A DNA stretch of 10,522 bases from Lachnospira sp. UBA4285 (GTDB taxonomy: Bacteria > Bacillota > Clostridia > Lachnospirales > Lachnospiraceae): assembly GCA_002394965.1 (NCBI GenBank), contig DGVL01000053.1:1-10522 (forward strand). Direction: 5' to 3'. The stretch's first letter is position 1. Each line of letters begins with the position of its first letter. Both the position numbers and the translations under genes were made by a program. Positions 1-5,410 of this stretch are shown in pieces. The notes beneath the pieces were generated by a model. It was not told the DNA's origin and made no database searches. It saw only the letters and a list, made by a program, of their open reading frames with translations.

Positions 1-27
1 CGCTTCGCGTCTTTTTCGTCGCGGGCT

Positions 28-96
28 GCGCCCTATGCTTCCGTCGCTGTCCGCCTTTGCAAGCAAGCTTGCAGGCGTCCATCTGACGGAAGGCGC
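28..96. repeat. Long imperfect inverted repeat (hairpin) beyond tRNA-Ser
   Basis: Several nested complementary arms are visible: 38-45 (CTTCCGTC) with 85-92, 52-55 (CGCC) with 74-77, and 59-63 (GCAAG) with 68-72, plus GCGC at 28-31 with 93-96. Together they form a long interrupted stem with a very small apical loop. It begins about 20 bases past the 3' end of the tRNA-Ser(GGA) gene on the minus strand. No T-run follows the stem on either strand, so it does not look like a standard intrinsic terminator. It could be an RNA processing or end-protecting structure, or a dispersed palindromic repeat. The pairing is seen directly; the function is unknown. Confidence 0.5.
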
Positions 97-113
97 ACGG
101 CTGTTAGCCTTCG

Positions 114-202
114 CGGAGAAGGAGGGATTTGAACCCTCGCGCCGCTATCAACGACCTGCACCCTTTCCAGGGGTGTCCCTTCAGCCTCTTGGGTACTTCT
201 CC
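114..202 (-). tRNA. tRNA-Ser (anticodon GGA)
   Basis: The minus strand folds as a class II tRNA of 89 nt. The acceptor arms GGAGAAG/CTTCTCC pair fully. The D stem is CCC/GGG. The anticodon stem CACCC/GGGTG carries the loop CTGGAAA, giving anticodon GGA for UCC and UCU serine codons. A long variable arm of about 20 nt and a T arm GAGGG-TTCAAAT-CCCTC follow. The discriminator is G, as expected for serine. No CCA is encoded after it, so the 3' end must be made by RNase Z and a CCA-adding enzyme. It lies 62 bases downstream of tRNA-Ser(UGA) in the same direction. Confidence 0.96.
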
Positions 203-264
203 AATAGCCTACCGATATACTTCTGCAGTTGTAATGCGCACCCCCGTTCACCGGGAATGCGGAG

Positions 265-350
265 CGGAGAGGATGGGATTCGAACCCATGCGCCCGTTAA
301 GACAAACGGTTTTCAAGACCGCCCCGTTGTGACCGCTTCGGTACCTCTCC
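265..350 (-). tRNA. tRNA-Ser (anticodon UGA)
   Basis: The minus strand folds as an 86-nt class II tRNA. The acceptor GGAGAGG/CCTCTCC is fully paired. The anticodon stem GCGGT/ACCGT contains one G-T pair and carries the loop CTTGAAA, giving anticodon UGA, which reads UCA and other UCN serine codons. The variable region is about 16 nt, the T arm is ATGGG-TTCGAAT-CCCAT, and the discriminator is G. CCA is not encoded. The gene starts 70 bases after the ispD stop codon. I saw no convincing promoter or terminator in that gap, so it may be transcribed with the operon upstream (inference). Confidence 0.96.
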
Positions 351-420
351 ATGCGCCCGGGTCTGTTAAAACCAGGCAGTCTTTCTTTCGCCATCACTTC
401 CGACGGCAAGTGTTAGATTA

Positions 421-1128
421 TCACGAAAGCATCTTTCTGTCAACAAGAATTTCTGCCTGTGGCAGATCTTCCGGCGTCGTGATCTTGATATTGGAATAAG
501 AGCCCTTTGTGAGACGGACTTTCACGTCCGTGAAGCGCTCCACGAGCATTGCGTCGTCCGTGACGCCGCTTCTGTCGGCCATCTGTCCATATTTCCTGTA
601 CGCTTCGCGGATCAGGGGCAGCCGGAAGGCCTGCGGCGTCTGCATCATCCAGAGCGTGCGTCTGTCCGGCGTTGAGAGAACGAATCCGTTCGGATCGGCC
701 ACTTTGATGGTGTCCTTCACCGGCATGGCCGCCGCGCAAGCGCCGTAACTCTTTGCGTCCGCGCAGCAGCGCGCGATGATCTCCTCCGTTACCGCCGGGC
801 GCGCCCCGTCGTGAATCAGGACGATCCCGTCATCATCTTCAATGGCGTTCAGTCCGTTCTGCACCGAGTCTGCGCGCTCGGCTCCAGCCGGCGCGAATGC
901 AAGGAGTTTCGTGATGTGCATCGGGTCGATGATGGTGCTCTTCACCCAGACCGCGTCGGCCTCCGCCGTCACGAGAATAATCCTGTCCACTTCCGGGCTT
1001 TTCTGGAATGCCATCAGAGACCAGGCGATGACAGGTGCCCCGGCCAGCGGCAGATACTGCTTCGGGACCGCGCTCCGCATCCGGCGCCCCACGCCTCCGG
1101 CCAGCACGATTGCATACGTTTCAGACAC
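421..1128 (-). CDS. ispD: 2-C-methyl-D-erythritol 4-phosphate cytidylyltransferase (IspD)
   Basis: This enzyme joins CTP and 2-C-methyl-D-erythritol 4-phosphate to give CDP-methylerythritol, the third step of the cytoplasmic MEP isoprenoid pathway. The 235-residue product, normal for IspD, shows the family's motifs: the nucleotide-binding LAGGVGRRM (9-17) and PKQYL (22-26), ERADSV (84-89), HDGARP (106-111), PVKDTIK (136-142), TPQAF (164-168), TDDAMLVE (190-197) and NIKITTPEDL (213-222). The start is GTG at 1128, because AAAGGAG (1135-1141) sits 6 nt upstream. An in-frame TTG at 1164 would add 12 residues but lies upstream of that ribosome site. It follows tsaD after 58 bases and precedes the tRNA genes. 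It is not a tRNA gene product, but its pathway supplies the dimethylallyl donor for tRNA prenylation. Confidence 0.96.
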   Translation of the reverse strand: MSETYAIVLAGGVGRRMRSAVPKQYLPLAGAPVIAWSLMAFQKSPEVDRIILVTAEADAVWVKSTIIDPMHITKLLAFAPAGAERADSVQNGLNAIEDDDGIVLIHDGARPAVTEEIIARCCADAKSYGACAAAMPVKDTIKVADPNGFVLSTPDRRTLWMMQTPQAFRLPLIREAYRKYGQMADRSGVTDDAMLVERFTDVKVRLTKGSYSNIKITTPEDLPQAEILVDRKMLS

Positions 1129-1134
1129 ACCTGT

Positions 1135-1141
1135 CTCCTTT
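1135..1141 (-). promoter_or_regulatory. Ribosome binding site fixing the ispD start
   Basis: The minus strand reads AAAGGAG, ending 6 nt before the GTG at 1128. This decides for the GTG start over the longer TTG-started frame that begins at 1164. Confidence 0.8.
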
Positions 1142-1186
1142 CCCGCGTCTTCAGGTTTTCTCAAAGTGCTTCACTTCAGCAGGCTC

Positions 1187-2209
1187 TCACGCTCTCTCAC
1201 CGAGCTTCAGATTCGGCACGGCGTTCAGGTCCCAGCCCGCAAAATGTCCCTTTCTGTACTCATAGTACGCCGCCGATCCGATCATGGCGGCATTGTCCGT
1301 GCAGAGGATGAGCGGAGGACAGTAAAACGCCACTCCCTGTGCCTCGCACGCCGCCTGCATGGCCGCGCGCAGCGCCGAGTTGGCAGACACGCCGCCCGCG
1401 ATCACCAGCTTGTCGAGATTTCTCTCGCGCACCAGCTGCATGGAATGATCCACCAGTGCCGTGACCACAGCCTGCTGAAAGCTGGCCACAAGATCGGCGC
1501 GATTCACCGTCTCGCCCTTCATCTTCGCCTCATTCAGGTAATTCAGGACCGCCGACTTTATCCCTGAGAATGAGAAGTCATACGGGGCACCCTCGATGTG
1601 TGCGACCGGGAATTCAATCGCATGCGGATCGCCGCTTTTCGCCTCTTTGTCGATCTTGGGCCCGCCCGGATACCCCAGGCCTACCGCCCGGGCGACCTTG
1701 TCGAAGGCCTCTCCCGCCGCGTCGTCTCTCGTTCGTCCGATGATCTCGAACCGGTCGTAGTCCTGCACCATCACCAGGTGCGTGTGCCCGCCGGACACGA
1801 CAAGCGCTGCAAACGGCGGTTCAAGGTCCTTATGCGCGATGTAGTTGGCCGCGATATGTCCCTCGATGTGATGCACGCCGATGAGCGGCTTTCCCGTGGC
1901 AAAAGCGAGGGCCTTGGCCTCCGCCACGCCGACGAGCAGCGAACCGACAAGGCCAGGCCCGTACGTGACAGCGACGGCGTCAATGTCATCCAGCGTCACA
2001 TGTGCGTCTTCAAGTGCCGCGCGTATGACCGGATTGATATTCTGGATGTGCGCGCGCGACGCGATCTCCGGGACCACGCCGCCGTAGAGCGTGTGGACGT
2101 CGATCTGTGAATTAATAATATTGGAAAGGGCTTCTCTGCCATTGACCACGACGGCCGCCGCAGTCTCATCGCAGGAGCTCTCGATTGCCAGAATCCGAAT
2201 ATCTTTCAT
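1187..2209 (-). CDS. tsaD: tRNA N6-adenosine threonylcarbamoyltransferase (TsaD)
   Basis: TsaD transfers the threonylcarbamoyl group from threonylcarbamoyl-AMP to A37 of ANN-decoding tRNAs, working with TsaB and TsaE. The 340-residue protein has the ASKHA kinase-like fold signatures: AIESSCDETAAAV near the N-terminus (8-20), GPGLVGSL (85-92), the metal-binding HxxxH as H114-IEG-H118, SGGHTHL (139-145), and CTDNAAMIG (303-311) with D305, the equivalent of the third metal ligand in the family. All expected residues are present and the length is usual. The ATG at 2209 lies 6 bases after the rnz stop codon with only a weak ribosome site (AAGAG), suggesting translational coupling. In many Firmicutes tsaD directly follows rimI; here rnz lies between them. 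Confidence 0.97.
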   Translation of the reverse strand: MKDIRILAIESSCDETAAAVVVNGREALSNIINSQIDVHTLYGGVVPEIASRAHIQNINPVIRAALEDAHVTLDDIDAVAVTYGPGLVGSLLVGVAEAKALAFATGKPLIGVHHIEGHIAANYIAHKDLEPPFAALVVSGGHTHLVMVQDYDRFEIIGRTRDDAAGEAFDKVARAVGLGYPGGPKIDKEAKSGDPHAIEFPVAHIEGAPYDFSFSGIKSAVLNYLNEAKMKGETVNRADLVASFQQAVVTALVDHSMQLVRERNLDKLVIAGGVSANSALRAAMQAACEAQGVAFYCPPLILCTDNAAMIGSAAYYEYRKGHFAGWDLNAVPNLKLGERA

Positions 2210-2215
2210 CTCTTG

Positions 2216-3133
2216 TCACTCATCATCAAATGCCAGCGTCAGAGTCATTCCGTCCCGTCCGCACTCCACCGGCGGGAAGATATCCCTGGCCGCCTGTATA
2301 TACCGCCCCGGCTTCACCAGCGACGGCGAATAGTGGGTAAGCCACATGCGCCGCGGGGCGGCCTGCTTCCCGAGCTGCGCCGCCTCGGTGAAGGTCATGT
2401 GCCGGTATTCCTTTGCCTTGGCCGTCTTCTCTGTCTCTCCGTACATGCCCTCGCAGATGAAGAGATCCGCGTCCTGCGCCATCTGCGCGATGACCGGAAC
2501 GGGGCGGGAGTCGGTGCAGTAGGTCACCTTCAGCCCGCGCCGCTCCTGCCCCAGCACCATGTCCGGGGTCAGAAGCCGGCCTCCGTCTGTGTCTGTGACA
2601 TTTTCGCCGTGCTGAAGTCGATTCCAGTATTTCTGCGGGATCCCGGAGGCAAGCGCCCGCGCGGCGTCAAACTTTCCCGCGCGGGGAATGCGCACCGAGT
2701 ATCCGTAGCACGTCACCCGGTGCTGCACATGAAACGCGTCAATGGCGAATTCTCCCAGCTTCAGATGCTCTTCCGGCTCTTCCAGCTCCTGCAGAATCAC
2801 CGGAAACGGGAGTTCCGGGGCGATGACGCGCAGCGATGCTACGATTTTTTTCAGCCCCTTCGGTCCGATGATCGTCACCGGCTCCGTGCGGTCTGCGTTG
2901 CCGATCGTGAGCAGAATCCCGGGCAGACCGGCCACGTGATCCGCATGATAGTGCGTCAGGCAGATCCCATCGATATCATGAAAGCTCCACCCCTTCTCGC
3001 GGATCGCGATCTGGGTCCCTTCGCCGCAGTCGATCAGAAGACTGTGGCCGTTGCACCTGAGCATCAGCGACGTCAGCCATCTGCCCGGCAGTGGCAGCAT
3101 GCCGCTGGTGCCGAGAAGACATACATCAAGCAT
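2216..3133 (-). CDS. rnz: Ribonuclease Z (tRNA 3' processing endonuclease)
   Basis: This metallo-beta-lactamase-fold nuclease cuts precursor tRNAs after the discriminator base so that CCA can be added. The 305-residue protein shows the zinc site THYHADH (60-66; H61, H63, D65, H66), a downstream histidine in VQHRV (H138), TDSRP with D208, HMTFTEA with H245, and LTHYSP with H267. The N-terminal LLGTSG and the LIDCGEGTQ (33-41) segment are typical of RNase Z rather than of hydrolases such as glyoxalase II. The signature reads THYHADH where many family members have THLHGDH. The ATG overlaps the rimI stop by 8 bases. Both nearby tRNA-Ser genes lack CCA, so they are expected substrates. A related MBL-fold hydrolase with another role cannot be fully excluded, but is less likely. 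Confidence 0.92.
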   Translation of the reverse strand: MLDVCLLGTSGMLPLPGRWLTSLMLRCNGHSLLIDCGEGTQIAIREKGWSFHDIDGICLTHYHADHVAGLPGILLTIGNADRTEPVTIIGPKGLKKIVASLRVIAPELPFPVILQELEEPEEHLKLGEFAIDAFHVQHRVTCYGYSVRIPRAGKFDAARALASGIPQKYWNRLQHGENVTDTDGGRLLTPDMVLGQERRGLKVTYCTDSRPVPVIAQMAQDADLFICEGMYGETEKTAKAKEYRHMTFTEAAQLGKQAAPRRMWLTHYSPSLVKPGRYIQAARDIFPPVECGRDGMTLTLAFDDE

Positions 3134-3593
3134 TCCTGTTCCCCGGCAGTTGTTTTTCGGAGAAAAGCGCCATCAGAACAGCGTCCTCCTCCGGTTCGTC
3201 ATAATACTTCCTGCGCACGCCAGTCACGGTAAACCCCATGCGCTCGTACAGATTCCTGGCTGCCTGGTTGCTCTTCCTGACTTCCAGGAAAAACTTCGCA
3301 GCCCCCGCCTCCCGGCTCTGTCTGAGAAGCTCTGTAAGCAGCTTTGACGCAATGCCGCGCCCCCGGAATTCTTCTTCCACACAGATGCGCGAGATGTCGG
3401 CTTCATCCGCTGCGCGCACGCTCTGCGCGTATGCCACGGGCCGGCAGTCCTGCAGGGCAACCAGTATCTGTTTTCTATCATTCTCCAGGTCTTTTTCAAA
3501 ATCCTCTTCGCCCCAGGGTCTTGAAAACACCCGTGCCTCCATGGCCGCAGCCCAGGCGATATCTGACCTGCGCATTGCCCGGATCAGCAGCAC
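3126..3593 (-). CDS. rimI: RimI-type N-terminal acetyltransferase
   Basis: RimI is a GNAT acetyltransferase that acetylates the N-terminal residue of ribosomal protein bS18 in E. coli; its target here is not shown. The 155-residue product has the acetyl-CoA-binding loop FRGRGIA (76-82) after strand ISRICVEEE, then LEVRKSN (103-109), LYERMGF (115-121; Y116 matches the family's catalytic tyrosine) and RRKYYDEPEEDAVLM (127-141), a RimI signature. The start is GTG at 3593, because AAAGAGG (3601-3607) is 7 nt upstream. The open frame extends further upstream, but only in a frame overlapping tsaB and without GNAT-like sequence. Its start overlaps the tsaB stop by 10 bases and its end overlaps the rnz start by 8 bases. 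The tsaB-rimI pairing is widespread in bacteria. Confidence 0.95.
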   Translation of the reverse strand: MLLIRAMRRSDIAWAAAMEARVFSRPWGEEDFEKDLENDRKQILVALQDCRPVAYAQSVRAADEADISRICVEEEFRGRGIASKLLTELLRQSREAGAAKFFLEVRKSNQAARNLYERMGFTVTGVRRKYYDEPEEDAVLMALFSEKQLPGNRNA

Positions 3594-4318
3594 TTCTGCG
3601 CCTCTTTTCCCGTAAGATTCTTCTCTTCCCGGCGCTTTCTCTCCGCCTGGCTCAGGCGCAGGTATACCGGTGCCATGGCATCCGAAGTGATGAGCTCGCC
3701 CCGGTCCGCCATGCTTTGTGCTGCCAGTGCAACACCCGCGGCTCTCGCGTAGGAGAGGGAAGGCGGACACACCCGCACGTCGAGTCCCGCTGAAAGAAGC
3801 GCTGGCAGCACCACCTTTACGCCGTCGCCGGTGAGAAGTACCTGTCTGCCAAGTGCCTGAAGCTTTCCGGTGAGATCCGCCGATGAAATGACACATTCGC
3901 CCAGCTCTTCCGTGAGCGTACCGTCTTTTCCGGCGCTGTAGGCAGCCGCGTACACATGCTGGCGCCTCGCGTCGATCACCGGCACAATCACGCGGTCCGA
4001 CGCCTCCCGGATGGCACAGGCCATGCCGTAGAGCGTCGGAACCGACGCCATCTTCGTGTCAAAAGGCAGGGCGATCCCCTTGCCCGTCGCCGCTCCGATC
4101 CTCAGTCCCGTAAAAGACCCCGGGCCTCTGGAGACTGCCACAACGTCAAGATCATCTGGCTTCGTGCCGGTCATGGCGCACATCGCGTCAATCATCGGCA
4201 GCAGTGTCTGACTGTGCGTCTGTTTATTCTGAAGCGTAAACTCCGCGACGACCTTCCCGTCCTGCGTCAGGGCGCAGGAGGCTGATTCCGTCGCACTCTC
4301 AATCGCCAGTATTCTCAT
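3584..4318 (-). CDS. tsaB: tRNA threonylcarbamoyladenosine biosynthesis protein TsaB
   Basis: TsaB is an inactive paralogue of TsaD that forms the TsaB-TsaD heterodimer needed for t6A synthesis. The 244-residue protein begins MRILAIESATESASCA, followed by HSQTLLPMI (35-43), the diagnostic SRGPGSFTGLRIG (63-75), PVIDARRQHVY (113-123) and PVYLR (217-221). It lacks the HxxxH metal site of TsaD, as expected for TsaB. The ATG at 4318 is chosen because it starts the conserved N-terminus. An in-frame extension to 4549 would run through tsaE in another frame and shows no conserved sequence. The gene overlaps the end of tsaE by 20 bases and rimI by 10 bases, so the three are likely translated in a coupled way. 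Confidence 0.96.
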   Translation of the reverse strand: MRILAIESATESASCALTQDGKVVAEFTLQNKQTHSQTLLPMIDAMCAMTGTKPDDLDVVAVSRGPGSFTGLRIGAATGKGIALPFDTKMASVPTLYGMACAIREASDRVIVPVIDARRQHVYAAAYSAGKDGTLTEELGECVISSADLTGKLQALGRQVLLTGDGVKVVLPALLSAGLDVRVCPPSLSYARAAGVALAAQSMADRGELITSDAMAPVYLRLSQAERKRREEKNLTGKEAQKCC

Positions 4319-4748
4319 CTTCTCTGTCCGTAACCGTGATCTTCCGGTAGTCAAACCCCTTGTCCAGGTCTTTCTGTATCCTGACAAAGCGGGTGCCCTC
4401 CGGAAGCAGCTCTTCAACCTGTGAGCCCCACTCGACGAGGCACACGCCGTCCCCGTAAAAATACTCCTCATAGCCGATCCCTTCCAGTTCCGAAGGGTCT
4501 CCCAGCCGGTACACATCAAAATGATACAGCGGGATCCGGCCTTCTTCATAGATCTGAAGGATGGTGAATGTCGGCGAGTTCACCGGTTCCGTGATTCCGA
4601 GGCCCCTTGCGAACCCCTGGGTGAACACCGTCTTGCCGACACCCAGGTCTCCGTCAAGGCAGTATATCTCTCCCGGTCTTGCCTCACGGCCGAACCGCTC
4701 TCCCGCGTCAGCCGTCTCCCTGGCGCTGTGTGTCTCGATAACCGTCAT
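4299..4748 (-). CDS. tsaE: tRNA threonylcarbamoyladenosine biosynthesis ATPase TsaE
   Basis: TsaE is the small ATPase that binds the TsaB-TsaD complex and supports turnover in bacterial t6A synthesis. The 149-residue protein has the Walker A GDLGVGKT (33-40), VNSPTFTI (56-63), HFDVYRL (76-82; D78 in the family's conserved acidic position) and LVEWG (104-108), all standard for the family, and is of normal length. The ATG at 4748 is preceded by GAAAGGA 7 nt upstream. It is the first gene of the leftward operon. A strong sigma-A type promoter lies 37-65 bases upstream, giving an expected leader of about 30 nt. Confidence 0.97.
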   Translation of the reverse strand: MTVIETHSARETADAGERFGREARPGEIYCLDGDLGVGKTVFTQGFARGLGITEPVNSPTFTILQIYEEGRIPLYHFDVYRLGDPSELEGIGYEEYFYGDGVCLVEWGSQVEELLPEGTRFVRIQKDLDKGFDYRKITVTDREDENTGD

Positions 4749-4784
4749 ATCCGCGTCCTTTCACAAGCGCATATTCAATCTGAG

Positions 4785-4813
4785 ATTATAGCAGAGGCCA
4801 TTTCTCATTGCAA
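4785..4813 (-). promoter_or_regulatory. Sigma-A promoter of the tsaE operon
   Basis: On the minus strand, TTGCAA (4808-4813), a 17-base spacer and a perfect TATAAT (4785-4790) form a near-consensus promoter. TGC directly before the -10 adds an extended -10 element. Transcription should start near 4778, about 30 bases before the tsaE start codon. Confidence 0.85.
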
Positions 4814-4836
4814 CAGAGCCGGTATTATGGTATTTT
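4808..4836 (+). promoter_or_regulatory. Divergent sigma-A promoter of the small membrane protein gene
   Basis: On the plus strand the same TTGCAA (4808-4813), which is its own reverse complement, is followed by 17 bases and TATTTT (4831-4836). TGG precedes the -10, again an extended -10 form. Transcription should start near 4843, about 29 bases before the start codon. The -10 is weaker than that of the opposing promoter. Confidence 0.65.
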
Positions 4837-4857
4837 TGATTTGAATATCCTCACGCA

Positions 4858-4866
4858 GGGAGGTGA
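4858..4866 (+). promoter_or_regulatory. Strong Shine-Dalgarno for the small membrane protein
   Basis: GGGAGGTGA is nearly complementary to the 16S rRNA tail and ends 5 nt before the ATG at 4872. An in-frame GTG at 4863 overlaps this site, so it is unlikely to be the start. Confidence 0.8.
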
Positions 4867-4871
4867 CCGGT

Positions 4872-5249
4872 ATGAGCGATTACAAGAATTACAATCAGCA
4901 GAACTTTGACCAGCAGTCGGACTACTACCAGGACTATCGTCCGGGGAACAGCCGCCAGAAGGACAGACTGGCCACTGCTTCGCTTATTTTCGGTATTTTC
5001 GCATTTTTGGGCATGTCTTTCCTGCTTCCGGGTGTCATCTGCGGCATTCTGGCCGCGGTGCTCGCCGGAGCGTCCCGCTTCAACACCGGCCGCTGGCACG
5101 CAGCTTCCGTCGCCGGCATGATTCTGGGAATTCTGGCGGTGATCGGGACATTTATCCTGCTGTCAATGGCGCTGCAGGTCCTGAGTGACCCGGAGATGAT
5201 GCACCAGGTCAACCAGCTGATGCAGTATTACATGGGCAGGACGGTGTAA
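4872..5249 (+). CDS. Small DUF4190-like membrane protein
   Basis: The product is 125 residues. The first ~30 residues are polar and rich in Asn, Gln, Tyr and Asp, with no hydrophobic signal. They are followed by KDRLATASLIFGIFAFLG, a hydrophobic stretch (about 34-67) that may form one long or two short membrane helices, and a second one (about 79-103). The A-S-x-I-x-G-I pattern, the central L-P-G-x-I-x-G-I-L and the second VAGMILGILAVI resemble DUF4190-type proteins, whose function is not known. The ATG at 4872 is chosen because a near-perfect Shine-Dalgarno (4858-4866) ends 5 nt upstream; a GTG at 4863 lies inside it. The gene is transcribed alone, away from tsaE, and ends before a bidirectional terminator. 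The family call is from pattern only. Confidence 0.8.
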   Translation: MSDYKNYNQQNFDQQSDYYQDYRPGNSRQKDRLATASLIFGIFAFLGMSFLLPGVICGILAAVLAGASRFNTGRWHAASVAGMILGILAVIGTFILLSMALQVLSDPEMMHQVNQLMQYYMGRTV

Positions 5250-5251
5250 AA

Positions 5252-5292
5252 CCGCCTGATGAGCCTTTTCCGCCCCCTTTCCGCCGGATGAG
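5252..5292 (+). repeat. Short imperfect direct repeat after the small membrane gene
   Basis: CCGCCTGATGAG (5252-5263) and CCGCCGGATGAG (5281-5292) match at 11 of 12 positions, 29 bases apart, in the untranslated stretch between the stop codon and the terminator. GAGCC (5261-5265) can also pair with GGCTC (5294-5298). No function is apparent. Confidence 0.35.
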
Positions 5293-5306
5293 AGGCTCTG
5301 CCCCGC

Positions 5307-5360
5307 AAAAAAGGATTTCCGTCCTCAGGTCTCACAGGCCCGGGGCGGAAATCCTTTTTT
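5307..5360. terminator. Bidirectional intrinsic terminator
   Basis: A perfect 15-base inverted repeat, AAAAAAGGATTTCCG (5307-5321) and CGGAAATCCTTTTTT (5346-5360), encloses a 24-base loop. Read on either strand it gives a 9-bp GC-containing stem followed by six T. It sits between two convergent genes, 57 bases after the small membrane protein and 40 bases after the glycosidase gene, and can end transcripts from both. Confidence 0.93.
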
Positions 5361-5387
5361 AATGGCTGAAGCAGGGAATGCCGGCGT

Positions 5388-5410
5388 GAAGCCCCGGAAG
5401 TCAGGGCTTC
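5388..5410 (-). other. Hairpin at the glycosidase stop codon
   Basis: GAAGCCC (5388-5394) pairs with GGGCTTC (5404-5410) around a 9-base loop that contains the glycosidase stop codon (5401-5403). No T-run follows on the minus strand, so it is probably not itself a terminator. It lies 27 bases ahead of the real one. Confidence 0.4.

Noticed and set aside
99..109. Small hairpin GGCT-GTT-AGCC next to the last tRNA as a terminator
   Set aside because: Only four base pairs and no T-run on either strand.
351..420. A tRNA-specific promoter between ispD and tRNA-Ser(UGA)
   Set aside because: TGGTTTTAA could be a poor extended -10 but no -35 fits at 16-18 bases; too weak to list.
35..499. Open frames of 154 and 67 codons on the plus strand across the tRNA genes
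   Set aside because: They translate the complement of the tRNA-Ser genes (giving GFEP-type peptides, a well-known false-gene pattern) and have no protein family features.
2213..3232. Plus-strand open frame of 339 codons
   Set aside because: It is antisense to rnz, is Arg/His-rich without any motif, and has no ribosome site; the minus strand holds a clear metallo-beta-lactamase protein.
3594..3896. Extended N-terminus for rimI
   Set aside because: The extra 101 residues overlap tsaB in another frame and lack GNAT sequence; the GTG at 3593 has a proper ribosome site.
4319..4549. Extended N-terminus for tsaB
   Set aside because: It runs through tsaE in another frame; the conserved MRILAIESA start is at 4318.
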